Origin: Flavobacterium piscis
GTDB taxonomy: Bacteria > Bacteroidota > Bacteroidia > Flavobacteriales > Flavobacteriaceae
Direction of reading: 5' to 3'
Assembly (NCBI RefSeq): GCF_001686925.1
Contig: NZ_LVEN01000046.1
Location: 372,001 to 436,000 of the forward strand
DNA: 64,000 bases
Part shown: one piece after another, positions 45,053 to 53,984 of the stretch
Position numbering within the stretch: position 1 is the first letter of the stretch
How the letters are laid out: every line of letters begins with the position of its first letter
Program-made: the position numbers and the translations under genes
Notes under the pieces: model-generated
What the model was told of the DNA's origin: nothing
The model's input: only the letters and a program-made list of their open reading frames with translations
Databases searched by the model: none

Positions 45053-45081
45053 TTGATGCTATTTATTTTTTTATATTTTTG
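45053..45081 (+). promoter_or_regulatory. Promoter of the OmpH-like gene
   Basis: TTG at 45053-45055 and TATTTTTG at 45074-45081 with an 18-base spacer. This places the transcript start after the upstream ATG at 45050, supporting ATG 45116. Confidence 0.5.
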
Positions 45082-45115
45082 TCTTCAATACATTAAAAAA
45101 TTAGAAATTCAAAAA

Positions 45116-45697
45116 ATGAAAAAAGCATTAGTAATTATCGCACTTTCAATTTTCGCCGTTTCATGTACTAAAACTGCAGAAGTAAAGGAAGTAAAAACAG
45201 CTTACGTAGATACTTCGATTTTAATGAAAGAGTATACTGAAGCAAAAGACCTTGAAGCAAAATACAAAGGGCAAGCTGAAGAAAAGGGAAGACAACTACA
45301 AGCCGAGATTACACGTTTTAAACAAGACGCTGCTAATTTTCAAAGTCAGGCACAGGCGAACGGTCAGGCTTGGGCTCAACAAAGAGGAGCTGAGTTGCAA
45401 AAAAGAGAACAACAATTGGGTTATGCTCAACAAGCTTTGTCTCAGCAATTACAACAAGAAAGTGGTGTTGAAATGGATTCTCTAGTAAGTGGAGTTAAAA
45501 AATTCATCAAAGATTACGGTAAGAAAAACGGTTATTCTTATATCTACGGTACTGGTGATGCTGCTTCGATTTTATACGCAGAAGAGAAATATGATATTAC
45601 AAAAGATATCATTAAAGCTCTGAATGACAAGTACAAATCAAGCCCAAAATCAGAAGAAAAACCGGCAGTAAAAGAAGGAGAAGCTGCTAAAAAATAA
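45116..45697 (+). CDS. OmpH/Skp-family periplasmic chaperone-like lipoprotein
   Basis: A 193-residue protein with N-terminal hydrophobic segment and a possible lipobox (FAVSC, Cys near residue 17). Then YVDTSILMKEYTEAKDLEAKYK and a long coiled coil of Glu/Gln/Ala (AEITRFKQDAANFQSQAQA), followed by YGKKNGYSYIYGTGDAASILYAEEKYDIT, the OmpH/Skp C-terminal signature. Skp-like proteins chaperone outer-membrane proteins in the periplasm. The lysine-rich tail is typical. It is monocistronic with its own promoter and terminator. Confidence 0.87.
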   Translation: MKKALVIIALSIFAVSCTKTAEVKEVKTAYVDTSILMKEYTEAKDLEAKYKGQAEEKGRQLQAEITRFKQDAANFQSQAQANGQAWAQQRGAELQKREQQLGYAQQALSQQLQQESGVEMDSLVSGVKKFIKDYGKKNGYSYIYGTGDAASILYAEEKYDITKDIIKALNDKYKSSPKSEEKPAVKEGEAAKK

Positions 45698-45719
45698 TAC
45701 CAAACTAACTAACTAAATT

Positions 45720-45753
45720 AAAAACCTAAATCTGTCAAGATTTAGGTTTTTTC
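45720..45753 (+). terminator. Terminator of the OmpH-like gene
   Basis: AAAACCTAAATCT paired with AGATTTAGGTTTT and a T-run. Confidence 0.85.
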
Positions 45754-45796
45754 TTTTATAAAAATGCGATACTTTTAGTTTTTCAATACACGCCCA

Positions 45797-48076
45797 ATGC
45801 AAAACGTTACAGAAGCAGCTGCTTACACCTTACAATTCATCAATCAAACGCAAAAATCGATCTTCCTGACTGGTAAAGCAGGAACCGGAAAAACTACGCT
45901 TTTACGCGAAATCATTGCCACAACGCATAAAAATACTGTAGTGGTCGCACCAACGGGAATTGCTGCGCTAAATGCGGGTGGAGTTACGATTCACTCCATG
46001 TTTCAGTTGCCATTTTCGGCCTTTATTCCGTCGTACGAAGAGGCTTCTCAGTTTACTGAAACGGTCAAATTTGAGAATAAAGAAACCTTGCGCCGACACT
46101 TCAAAATGAACAATGTTAAGCGTAATGTGATCAAAAACATGGAACTCTTGATTATTGATGAAGTCAGTATGCTTCGTGCTGATTTACTGGATGCTATCGA
46201 TTTTATGATGCAGACAGTGCGTAAAATTTCGCGTCCTTTTGGTGGAGTTCAGGTGCTTTTTATTGGCGATTTATTGCAGCTTCCGCCTGTGATCAGGGAC
46301 GAAGAATGGCGAACTTTACGCAATTATTACAAAGGAAAATTCTTTTTTCATTCGCATGTAATTCAGCAGTTTCCGCCGCTATATATCGAATTATCGAAGA
46401 TTTATCGTCAGTCTGATGATACTTTTATCTCGGTTTTAAACAATCTTCGGAATAATCAGATTACGCCTCAGGATATTCAGATTTTAAACGAATATGTTAA
46501 GCCGGATTTTGATTTAAAAAATAATCCGGGATATATTACACTTACCACGCATAATGCTAAAGCCGATTCGATTAACGAACAGGCAATTGGCGATTTAGCC
46601 GGAAATGAATTCGCTTATCAGCCTTTTATTGTGGGCGATTTTCCGGAGAAAATTTTTCCGGTTGAAGAAAATTTAAAGCTAAAAGTGGGCGCTCAGGTTA
46701 TGTTTGTCAAGAACGATTTGTCTTTTGAAAAACGTTATTTCAACGGAAAAATGGGCGTTGTAAAATCGCTTTCGCCTGAAGAGATCTTTATACATTTTCC
46801 AGAAGAGAACAAAACCATTGAAGTGGAGAAGTACGAATGGAAAAATATTCGATACAAGGTAAACGATCTTACCAAAGAAGTTGAGGAAGAAGTTTTAGGC
46901 ACATTTGCACATTATCCGCTTAAATTGGCGTGGGCCATTACAGTGCATAAAAGTCAGGGATTAACTTTTGAGAAAGCTGCGCTCGATGTATCGCAAGTTT
47001 TTTTGCCCGGACAAGCATATGTTGCTTTATCACGTTTAACATCCTTAAACGGGCTTATTTTGCTTTCTCCGTTGCAAATGAATGGTATTTCGAACGATCA
47101 GGATGTGATGGATTATGCTTTAAACAAAGCAACCGAAGAAGTTTTAAAAAATTCATTGCATTTTGAAACAAAGAATTTTATTCATAACTATTTGATTAAC
47201 AGTTTCAATTGGGCAGATTTGGCTCAGGAATGGCGCAATCACCGTTTTAGTTATAACGAAAATGCGGTTGCATCAGAAAAATCAAAACATTCTGTGTGGG
47301 CTCACAAGCGTTTAGAAACCATCGATTCGCTGATTGATCCTTCGCAGAAATTTGTGCATCAGCTTAATAAAATTTTCAATAAAGAAACCGTCGATTTAAT
47401 TTTTGTCCAGGAAAGGGTAGTGGCGGCCTATGATTATTTTTTTAAACCAATGGACAAGCTGGTGACAGATCTTTTGAATAAAATGGCCGAAATCCAGAAG
47501 TTTAAAAAAGTAAAGGAATTCTATGAAGAACTGGCTTTTTTGGATGATTTGCAAACCAAAGCCGTTTTGCGCTTAATGAAGGCTAAATTGCTAATAGAAA
47601 TTGTGGTGGCAGGCGAAACCATCTGTAAAGAGAAATTGTCCTCTACAGCGATTAAAAACTACAAATTAGACAAGGTTGCAAAGATTCGCGAGGAATTTAA
47701 TATGTCGAACACTGATATTTTTAAATCTGAAGAACCTGTCGTGCGTTATACAGCACGTAAGCTGGATAAAAGCGTACCAAAGGCCGACAAGAAAACCACT
47801 ATTGAAGAAACGCACGATTTATGGCTGGAGAAAAATTCGATAGAAGATATCGCAAGAATTCGAAAATTAACTGTACAAACTATCGAAATGCATTTGGTTA
47901 AACTAATTCAGGCCAAAAAAGTGGAGATCTCCGATGTTCTGCCATACGATAAAATCCTGGCATTACGCGAAGCTTTTGAATTTTATCAGGAAGAATCTTT
48001 GAGTCCATTGAAGGAAAAACATGGAGATGAATTTACTTGGGATGAACTTAAAATGTTCAAAGCGAGTATAAATTAA
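45797..48076 (+). CDS. PIF1-type SF1 helicase with C-terminal helix-turn-helix
   Basis: A 759-residue ATP-dependent DNA helicase. Walker A GKAGTGKTT (26-34), VVAPTGIAALNAGG, Walker B IIDEVSML near 117-124, GGVQVLFIGDLLQLPPV, and HKSQGLTFEKAALDVSQVFL (motif V/VI region) are PIF1/RRM3-like superfamily 1B motifs. The C-terminal half holds RecQ-like HRDC-adjacent regions and a helix-turn-helix at about 690-745 (ETHDLWLEKNSIEDIARIRK), as in HTH_40-type proteins. It is likely involved in replication-fork or G-quadruplex processing (inference). It is a single plus-strand gene. Confidence 0.9.
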   Translation: MQNVTEAAAYTLQFINQTQKSIFLTGKAGTGKTTLLREIIATTHKNTVVVAPTGIAALNAGGVTIHSMFQLPFSAFIPSYEEASQFTETVKFENKETLRRHFKMNNVKRNVIKNMELLIIDEVSMLRADLLDAIDFMMQTVRKISRPFGGVQVLFIGDLLQLPPVIRDEEWRTLRNYYKGKFFFHSHVIQQFPPLYIELSKIYRQSDDTFISVLNNLRNNQITPQDIQILNEYVKPDFDLKNNPGYITLTTHNAKADSINEQAIGDLAGNEFAYQPFIVGDFPEKIFPVEENLKLKVGAQVMFVKNDLSFEKRYFNGKMGVVKSLSPEEIFIHFPEENKTIEVEKYEWKNIRYKVNDLTKEVEEEVLGTFAHYPLKLAWAITVHKSQGLTFEKAALDVSQVFLPGQAYVALSRLTSLNGLILLSPLQMNGISNDQDVMDYALNKATEEVLKNSLHFETKNFIHNYLINSFNWADLAQEWRNHRFSYNENAVASEKSKHSVWAHKRLETIDSLIDPSQKFVHQLNKIFNKETVDLIFVQERVVAAYDYFFKPMDKLVTDLLNKMAEIQKFKKVKEFYEELAFLDDLQTKAVLRLMKAKLLIEIVVAGETICKEKLSSTAIKNYKLDKVAKIREEFNMSNTDIFKSEEPVVRYTARKLDKSVPKADKKTTIEETHDLWLEKNSIEDIARIRKLTVQTIEMHLVKLIQAKKVEISDVLPYDKILALREAFEFYQEESLSPLKEKHGDEFTWDELKMFKASIN

Positions 48077-48078
48077 TT

Positions 48079-48158
48079 TTAGAGTTTAGATTTTAGATTT
48101 TAGAGTTTAGATTTTAGAGTTTAGATTTTGTAACTTAGGGTTTGGAATTTGGAATTTG
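48079..48158 (+). repeat. Direct TTTAGATTTTAGAG repeats
   Basis: Short tandem words TTTAGATTTTAGAG repeated about four times, then GGAATTTGGAATTTGGAAC. The same words occur at 36995-37060. It is a simple intergenic repeat. Confidence 0.6.
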
Positions 48159-48194
48159 GAACAAATTGCATAAACATTATGTAAAATAGAAAAC

Positions 48195-48953
48195 ATGAAA
48201 AAACTATTATATATCTTATTCATAAGCGTTACCATTCAAAATGCGATAGGGCAGGACTTGAAACCGGAATATCAAAAGTTCGTTAAGAGTTTTATCGATA
48301 ATGTAAAAAATGACAGAAAAGAGGCTGTCGCGGGAGCTATTAAGTATCCTTTAAAAAGAGAAAACCCAATTCCGTCTATCAAGAATAAAGCAGAATTTGT
48401 AAAGCGATATGCGGAAATTTTTGATGCTAAACTGAAAGCTGAAATTTCTAAATCGGATCCTGCAAAGGATTGGTCAGAAGTGGGTTGGCGAGGTATAATG
48501 CTTAATCAGGGGACTTTGTGGATGGATACGGATGGAAAAGTTTTTTCTATTAGTTATCAGTCAAAAACGGAGAGTGATCTCAAAAACAAGTTGATAGCTT
48601 CTGAAAAAAACAAACTTCACCCATCGATTGCAAAGTTTAAAGCGCCGGAAGTCATTTTAGAAACATCTAAATTCAGAGTCAGAATTGATGATTTAGGAAA
48701 TGATAATTACAGATATGCTTCGTGGTCGATAAAGCAATCAATGAATGAAAAACCGGATTTAATCATTACCAACGGAAAATGGTTTCGGGACGGAACAGGA
48801 GGAAATAATCACTACGATTTCAAAAAAGGAAATTTTCTTTATCAGTGTTATATTACGGTTTTGGGTACAAAAGATTCAGCGCCAGCTACTTTAACCATTT
48901 ATCAAAACGGGAAAGAAATTCTCAATCAGGACGCTAAAATTGTTCCACGTTAA
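48195..48953 (+). CDS. Hypothetical secreted protein, first of tandem pair
   Basis: A 252-residue exported protein with signal peptide (MKKLLYILFISVTIQNAIGQ). Mature part: N-terminal EYQKFVKSFIDNVKNDRKEA then YPLKRENPIPSIKNKAEFVK helices, a middle MLNQGTLWMDTDGKVFSISY, and a C-terminal domain starting FRVRIDDLGNDNYRYASWSI with SAPATLTIYQNGKEIL. The family is unknown to me. It is 40-50% identical by eye to the next gene (same length and motif order), a clear duplication. The last codons form a parS-like site. Confidence 0.75.
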   Translation: MKKLLYILFISVTIQNAIGQDLKPEYQKFVKSFIDNVKNDRKEAVAGAIKYPLKRENPIPSIKNKAEFVKRYAEIFDAKLKAEISKSDPAKDWSEVGWRGIMLNQGTLWMDTDGKVFSISYQSKTESDLKNKLIASEKNKLHPSIAKFKAPEVILETSKFRVRIDDLGNDNYRYASWSIKQSMNEKPDLIITNGKWFRDGTGGNNHYDFKKGNFLYQCYITVLGTKDSAPATLTIYQNGKEILNQDAKIVPR

Positions 48954-48956
48954 ACA
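48941..48956 (+). promoter_or_regulatory. parS-like site 9
   Basis: TGTTCCACGTTAAACA, 15 of 16; it overlaps the last codons and stop of the paralog gene. Confidence 0.75.
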
Positions 48957-48990
48957 AAAATCCTATTCGTTGCGGCGAATAGGATTTTTG
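48957..48990 (+). terminator. Terminator of the first secreted paralog
   Basis: ATCCTATTCG hairpin with CGAATAGGAT around a TTGCGG loop, then T-run. A related hairpin follows the second paralog. Confidence 0.8.
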
Positions 48991-49085
48991 TTTTGCAGGC
49001 ATTTTTGAATTTGTTCAAAGCGAGCTTATATTATTTATATTTGATTGTAATTGGCAGATTAATAATTAATTAAAAATATTTTAGG

Positions 49086-49847
49086 ATGATAAGAAGAAAT
49101 CTATTTTTAGTGATGCTGATTTTTTGCAGCTCTTTTGTTATGGGGCAGGAGTCGAATATTGAATATCAGAAATTTGTAAAAAAGTTCATTGATAATGTCA
49201 AAAGCGACAACAAAGAGGCTATTAGTGACTGGGTTGTTTATCCGCTAAAGCGGGAATATCCAATAGCTGATATTGCTAATAAATCAGATTTTTTGAAACG
49301 ATATTCTGAAATTTTTGATACAACATTGAAAAATGAAATTATAAAATCGACTTCAATAAAAGGCTGGAATGATATGGGTTTGCGAGGCATTATGTTAAAT
49401 CACGGCAGTATTTGGCTGGATATCGACGGACGTTTAACGGCAGTAAATTATCAATCGAAAACAGAAACAGAAAATCGAAATAAACTGATTGCTGCACAAA
49501 AAAAGATGCTTGATCCTAGTATCGCTTTCTTTCAGACGCCTATTTGCATTCTGGAAACATCTGAATTTAAAATCAGGATTGATAATTTAGGAAATAATAA
49601 TTATCGATATGCTTCATGGTCAAATAAAAAAGAAATGACTCAGAAGCCTGATTTGGTGATTAATGGAGGTAAATTGGTTGTTGAAGGAATAGGCGGAAAT
49701 CATCAGTACGAATTCAAAAAAGACAATTTACTTTATGAATGCTCGATTATAGTTTTGGGCGAAAAAAATTCGCCTCCGGCGAGACTACGAATTTATCAAA
49801 AAACTAAAGTAATTCTTTCTCAGGATGCTAAAATTGTTTCACGTTGA
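49086..49847 (+). CDS. Hypothetical secreted protein, second of tandem pair
   Basis: A 253-residue exported protein with signal peptide (MIRRNLFLVMLIFCSSFVMG). The same motifs as its neighbour occur in the same order: EYQKFVKKFIDNVKSDNKEA, YPLKREYPIADIANK, LRGIMLNHGSIWLDIDGRLT, FKIRIDNLGNNNYRYASWSN and ARLRIYQKTKVILSQDAKIV. It arose by tandem duplication and diverged. The family is unknown. It ends in a parS-like sequence and a hairpin similar to that of its paralog. Confidence 0.75.
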   Translation: MIRRNLFLVMLIFCSSFVMGQESNIEYQKFVKKFIDNVKSDNKEAISDWVVYPLKREYPIADIANKSDFLKRYSEIFDTTLKNEIIKSTSIKGWNDMGLRGIMLNHGSIWLDIDGRLTAVNYQSKTETENRNKLIAAQKKMLDPSIAFFQTPICILETSEFKIRIDNLGNNNYRYASWSNKKEMTQKPDLVINGGKLVVEGIGGNHQYEFKKDNLLYECSIIVLGEKNSPPARLRIYQKTKVILSQDAKIVSR

Positions 49848-49850
49848 ACA
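49835..49850 (-). promoter_or_regulatory. parS-like site 10
   Basis: TGTTTCACGTTGAACA, 15 of 16 on the minus strand; it overlaps the last codons of the paralog gene. Confidence 0.72.
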
Positions 49851-49916
49851 AAGAAAACTATTCAATAGGGCGGAATAGCTGTTTTTCAGATTTAAAGATT
49901 AAAAAGGGCAAAAAAA

Positions 49917-49946
49917 AAATCCCATCTGCCGTGGCGGATAGGATTT
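49917..49946. terminator. Terminator of paralog 2 and the SPOR gene
   Basis: AATCCCATCTGCC with GGCGGATAGGATT, imperfect hairpin; the minus strand ends in a long T-run. Confidence 0.65.
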
Positions 49947-49951
49947 CTTTA

Positions 49952-50917
49952 TTATAGTGTTTCAACAAGGATCCAGGCATCTGGATTTTCACCTTTTTGT
50001 ATCTCTTTCTGTGCTTTTTCGGCTTCAGACATTGTAGCATAACTTCCGTATAAAACAGGAAATAAACCATGTTTGTTTTCGCCTAACATTCTGGCTTTAA
50101 AACCGTCTTTTATCAATTGATTGTATGCTTTTCGTGCATTTTGTTCGCTTCTGTACGCACCTGCCATAATGTGGTATGACATCGCTTTTTCTGCAGCAAC
50201 TTCTACTTTTGCAGAATCAACAGAAAGGGTTACAGCCGGCATTGGGCTTTGTATAAAAAATGTAGCTTCCTGTATCTTGTTTTCTACTTTTTTCTGTACG
50301 GCACTTTCTACAATAAGCGTTTTTGTTGCGATTTGATTTTGGTACAAAGGATATCCAATACTTCCGGTAATTCCCAACCCTAATACAAGAATTGCCGCAT
50401 ATTTTAAGAAAGAATTTGACGATCTTTCCTCTTCATTTTCATATAAAGCAACTGGTTCTCTTTCTTCGATTTCTTTGATTTTTTTCTCGAAGTTTTCCTT
50501 TTTTACGATTGGAGAAATAAAAGGACTCAATCCAAATGAACTTGCCAAATAATTGGTTTGGTCGTTTGGTGTAAAAATTATATTTTTCTCTGTATTAAGT
50601 CGAATTTCACCTATGTTTTTAAGGCTGATAACACCATTTTCTTCTAAAGTTTTTTTCCAGCTTACTACTTCAAAAGCAATAGCACTCACTGCAAAACCAT
50701 AAGATGTTTTTTCAGCATGAGCGATATGATTTGCCAATAGACCATCATTGTTTTTTAAATGGCTATTAAATGAGATCGATTTTTTAGGTGGAAAAAACGA
50801 ATTTGTGCTTTCATTCAGCTGTGCCGAGTGAATTTCGGTTAAAAATGCTCCAAACCCTGGAACCGTTACACACTGATAACGATACAATAACTGTGCTATA
50901 TAGTTTTCGATTTTCAT
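49952..50917 (-). CDS. HU/CCDC81-like and SPOR domain protein
   Basis: A 321-residue protein starting MKIENYIAQLLYRYQCVTVP (ATG 50917 preferred to an upstream start that adds six residues). The N-terminal HU-related CCDC81-type domains (VPGFGAFLTE; then VISLKNIGEIRL) are followed by one membrane helix at about 170-188 (FLKYAAILVLGLGITGSIGY) and a C-terminal SPOR domain at about 245-320 (YHIMAGAYRSEQNARKAYNQ) that binds denuded peptidoglycan at division sites. It probably localises to the division septum. It is convergent to the paralog pair. Confidence 0.88.
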   Translation of the reverse strand: MKIENYIAQLLYRYQCVTVPGFGAFLTEIHSAQLNESTNSFFPPKKSISFNSHLKNNDGLLANHIAHAEKTSYGFAVSAIAFEVVSWKKTLEENGVISLKNIGEIRLNTEKNIIFTPNDQTNYLASSFGLSPFISPIVKKENFEKKIKEIEEREPVALYENEEERSSNSFLKYAAILVLGLGITGSIGYPLYQNQIATKTLIVESAVQKKVENKIQEATFFIQSPMPAVTLSVDSAKVEVAAEKAMSYHIMAGAYRSEQNARKAYNQLIKDGFKARMLGENKHGLFPVLYGSYATMSEAEKAQKEIQKGENPDAWILVETL

Positions 50918-51067
50918 AGTAACAAAGTTATGCAACGAATATAGTTATCAAAATTTTATTCACAATTTTTATTAACAATTCGTATAATTTTATAGATAAT
51001 TAATCTTCAGTTAGTTGTATTTATTTTTTCTTTTTATGAAAGTACCACAATGGGTATATTTTTTTAT

Positions 51068-51102
51068 TTTTTGAAAGAATTTACTTCTAATTTATATCTT
51101 TG
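51068..51102 (+). promoter_or_regulatory. Promoter of dprA
   Basis: TTTTTTG at 51067-51073 and TATCTTTG at 51095-51102 with a 21-base spacer, matching the Bacteroidota pattern, 72 bases before the start codon. Confidence 0.5.
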
Positions 51103-51173
51103 GCATTTTTAAAATCAATTTAAGAGTTGTTTGATAAACCAATTTTTTGCCGCCATTTAACCTTATTCAATTC

Positions 51174-52274
51174 ATGTCAGATCAAGATTTATTTTATTTA
51201 TTAGCCTTATTAAAAGTTGAAGGAGTGGGAGATATTATGGCTAAAAAATTACTCGCTAATTGCGGAAATGCCGAGGCAGTTTTTAAAACAAAAATGAATC
51301 AAATTGCTGCTATTGATGGAGTTGGATCTGCTTTATTGCATAATTTAAAAGATAAATCTGTTTTTGAAAAAGCCAGTCGCGAACTTGAATTTATTCATGC
51401 AAACGACATTAATACTTCCTTTTTTCAGGACGAAAATTATCCAGAACGTTTGAAACATTGCTTTGATTCTCCGGTTTTAATTTTTTCTTCAGGAAATATA
51501 AATTTAAAAAACAAGAAAATAATAAGTATTGTGGGAACACGCCAGATAACGTCTTACGGAATTGAGTTTTGCAAGAAATTGATCGATGATTTGGCACCGC
51601 TTGATCCTATAATTGTAAGCGGTTTTGCTTATGGAGTAGATATCGTGGCGCACCAGTTAGCAATAGATTGTAACCTGCAAACAATTGGCGTTTTGGCGCA
51701 CGGTTTAAACCAGATTTATCCCAAAACGCACAAGAAATATGTGGCTGCAATGGAGCAAAATGGCGGATTTATTACTGAATTCTGGAGTACTTCAAATCCT
51801 GATAAGGAAAATTTTGTACGCAGAAATCGTATTGTTGCCGGCATGACCGAAGCTACAATTGTCATAGAATCTGCAGATAGAGGAGGTTCACTTATCACTG
51901 CAAACCTTGCCAACGACTACAATCGTGATGTTTTTGCTGTTCCGGGACGCGTTACAGACAAATACAGTCAGGGTTGCAATGATCTTATTAAAACTCAAAA
52001 AGCAAACGTTTTAACGAGTGCAGCAGATTTGATTTATATTTTGAATTGGAATATCGAAAATAAAGGAAAAACGGTTCAGAAACAATTGTTTGTTGAACTC
52101 GAAGCTGATGAACAAAAAGTGTATGATTTTTTGCTGAAAAACGGGAAAGAATTACTGGATATGATTGCCTTACAATGTGATTTTCCTATCTATAAAATTT
52201 CGGGACTTTTATTGAATATGGAACTTAAAGGAGTAATTCGGCCTTTGCCAGGCAAACTTTTTGAAGCAATTTAA
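51174..52274 (+). CDS. dprA: DNA processing protein DprA
   Basis: A 366-residue protein that loads RecA on incoming single-stranded DNA in natural transformation. SDQDLFYLLALLKVEGVGDI start, Rossmann-like DNA-binding domain with ISIVGTRQITSYGIEFCKKL, GFAYGVDIVAHQLAI, and RNRIVAGMTEATIVIESADR followed by ITANLANDYNRDVFAVPGR, and a C-terminal winged-helix-like domain (DEQKVYDFLLKNGKELLDMI). The ATG at 51174 is preferred to 51147 since MSDQDL is the family-type start and the promoter fits. It is a single plus-strand gene. Confidence 0.95.
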   Translation: MSDQDLFYLLALLKVEGVGDIMAKKLLANCGNAEAVFKTKMNQIAAIDGVGSALLHNLKDKSVFEKASRELEFIHANDINTSFFQDENYPERLKHCFDSPVLIFSSGNINLKNKKIISIVGTRQITSYGIEFCKKLIDDLAPLDPIIVSGFAYGVDIVAHQLAIDCNLQTIGVLAHGLNQIYPKTHKKYVAAMEQNGGFITEFWSTSNPDKENFVRRNRIVAGMTEATIVIESADRGGSLITANLANDYNRDVFAVPGRVTDKYSQGCNDLIKTQKANVLTSAADLIYILNWNIENKGKTVQKQLFVELEADEQKVYDFLLKNGKELLDMIALQCDFPIYKISGLLLNMELKGVIRPLPGKLFEAI

Positions 52275-52295
52275 GATTAGAAATAACCTTATTTT

Positions 52296-52667
52296 CTAGT
52301 GATGTGACTTGAAAATATTTACAAAAAAAAGTACTACAGAAAGCAAACAAAAAACAACGGTAACTGTAAAATTTTGAAAAGTTATGAAGTAGAGTGTCAA
52401 TAAAATAATTTCAAAGTGAGCTATGGAAATATAATAATTGGTCTTTCTTTTTAGGAGATAAATTATAAAATATCCAATAATGAAGGAGATTTGAGAGCAT
52501 GTTATAAACGCAGTTAATACGATCTCTTTCGAAAAGTTATAGGCCCAGCCAACGGTTTTTTTTATAGTGTAAAACTGTTCATCTGAAAATAAATAAGCTA
52601 ACAAAAACCCCAATGTAAAGAGCAATATTAGGAGAAGAAACATGTATTTTGTAAATAGTTTTCTCAA
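52296..52667 (-). CDS. Small hypothetical membrane protein
   Basis: A 123-residue protein with four hydrophobic helices (about 9-27, 43-65, 78-95, 100-118). The start is a TTG at 52667; the internal ATG at 52643 is a possible alternative. It has no recognisable family and no close neighbour; convergent to dprA. It may be real but evidence is limited to an open frame with a coherent topology. Confidence 0.5.
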   Translation of the reverse strand: MRKLFTKYMFLLLILLFTLGFLLAYLFSDEQFYTIKKTVGWAYNFSKEIVLTAFITCSQISFIIGYFIIYLLKRKTNYYISIAHFEIILLTLYFITFQNFTVTVVFCLLSVVLFFVNIFKSHH

Positions 52668-52731
52668 TATTCTATTTAATTAATTTCGATGATTTTAATT
52701 TATAGTAAGCTAGGAAAGAGTTTTTTAAAAT

Positions 52732-52763
52732 AAAAAACCCGACAGTTTTAAATCTATCGGGTT
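52732..52763 (-). terminator. Terminator of trpS
   Basis: AACCCGATAGATTTAAAACT paired with its complement and followed by T-run on the minus strand. It is nearly the same hairpin as recA's. Confidence 0.85.
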
Positions 52764-52771
52764 CGAATATT

Positions 52772-53746
52772 TTATTTACCAAAGCCAAGTACTTCACGAA
52801 CTTTTGCCAAAACACCATCTGCAATAACAGAAGCTTTTGCAGCACCTTTTTTCAGTAAAGCATCAACTTCGTCAAGGTTGTTGATATAGTAATTGTATTT
52901 TTCTCTTTCGGTTTTGAATTTTTCTGTAATCAATTCAAACAAAGCTTGTTTAGCGTGACCGTAACCATAATTTCCACCCAAATAATTGGCTCTCATTTCG
53001 GCAATCTGAGCTTCATTAGCTAATAATGAATAAATTGCAAATGCATTACAAGTATCCGGATTTTTAGGATCTTCAAGCGGTGTGCTATCTGTTTCGATGC
53101 TCATCACCTGCTTGCGTAATGTTTTGTCGTCAAGAAAAATGTTGATAATATTATTGGCAGACTTACTCATTTTTCCGCCGTTCGTTCCGGGAATCAACAT
53201 GCTATCTTCCTGAATTTTAGCTTCCGGAATTACAAAAGTTTCTCCCATTTGATGATTGAAACGAGAAGCTACATCACGAGTAATTTCCAAATGCTGCAAT
53301 TGGTCTTTTCCAACCGGGACAAATTCAGCATCATAAAGTAAAATATCAGCTGCCATTAACATTGGGTAAGTAAAAAGTCCCGCATTAACATCGTCTAGAC
53401 GATCCGCTTTATCTTTGAACGAATGTGCCAAAGTCAAACGTTGAAACGGAAAAAAACAACTTAAATACCAGGTTAATTCAGTAGTTTGAACCACATCAGA
53501 TTGTCTGTAAAAAGTAACTTTATCAGGATTTAGTCCGCATGCAAGCCAGGCAGCTGCAGTGCTATAAGTGTTTTCTCTTAAAGTTTTACCCTCTTTAATT
53601 TGTGTAATCGAATGTAAATCAGCGATAAACAAAAAAGATTCGTTTTCCGGATCATTTGATAATTGTACCGCCGGAATAATTGCTCCCAATAAATTGCCTA
53701 AGTGTGGCGTTCCAGTACTCTGAACACCGGTAAGTATTTTTGCCAT
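52772..53746 (-). CDS. trpS: Tryptophanyl-tRNA synthetase
   Basis: A 324-residue class I synthetase charging tRNA-Trp. The HIGH-type motif is in TGVQSTGTPHLGNLLGAIIP at 7-26. The KMSKS motif is GGKMSKSANNI near 193. FLFIADLHSITQIKEG and FPFQRLTLAHSFKDK are family segments, and VPVGKDQLQHLEITRD follows. Length matches the family. It is a minus-strand monocistron with its own terminator, located beside a small mobile-looking element on its 5' side. Confidence 0.95.
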   Translation of the reverse strand: MAKILTGVQSTGTPHLGNLLGAIIPAVQLSNDPENESFLFIADLHSITQIKEGKTLRENTYSTAAAWLACGLNPDKVTFYRQSDVVQTTELTWYLSCFFPFQRLTLAHSFKDKADRLDDVNAGLFTYPMLMAADILLYDAEFVPVGKDQLQHLEITRDVASRFNHQMGETFVIPEAKIQEDSMLIPGTNGGKMSKSANNIINIFLDDKTLRKQVMSIETDSTPLEDPKNPDTCNAFAIYSLLANEAQIAEMRANYLGGNYGYGHAKQALFELITEKFKTEREKYNYYINNLDEVDALLKKGAAKASVIADGVLAKVREVLGFGK

Positions 53747-53790
53747 TCTAGTTTTTTATTCTTTAACTGCAAATGTCGTGATGTTTTTTT

Positions 53791-53833
53791 TAACCGCAAA
53801 GCATGCAATGATTTTAGACAAAATTCGCAAAGT
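53791..53833 (+). repeat. Dispersed ACCGCAAAG...CGCAAAG repeat
   Basis: TAACCGCAAAGCATGCAATG followed by AATTCGCAAAGTACG between trpS and the GxxExxY element. It is the same family as 17959-17998. Confidence 0.55.
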
Positions 53834-53984
53834 ACGAGTGGTAAAGTTTTGAAATGATTTTTAGAGAAAAGATTGGGTGCATTTTTTTAAGAAGTGTCTT
53901 ATTTTTACCGCAAAGGCCACAAAGTTTTTTCGCAAAGTTTGCTAAGTTTTTAAAGAAAGGTTTTTGAAGTTCACAAAGCTGGAT

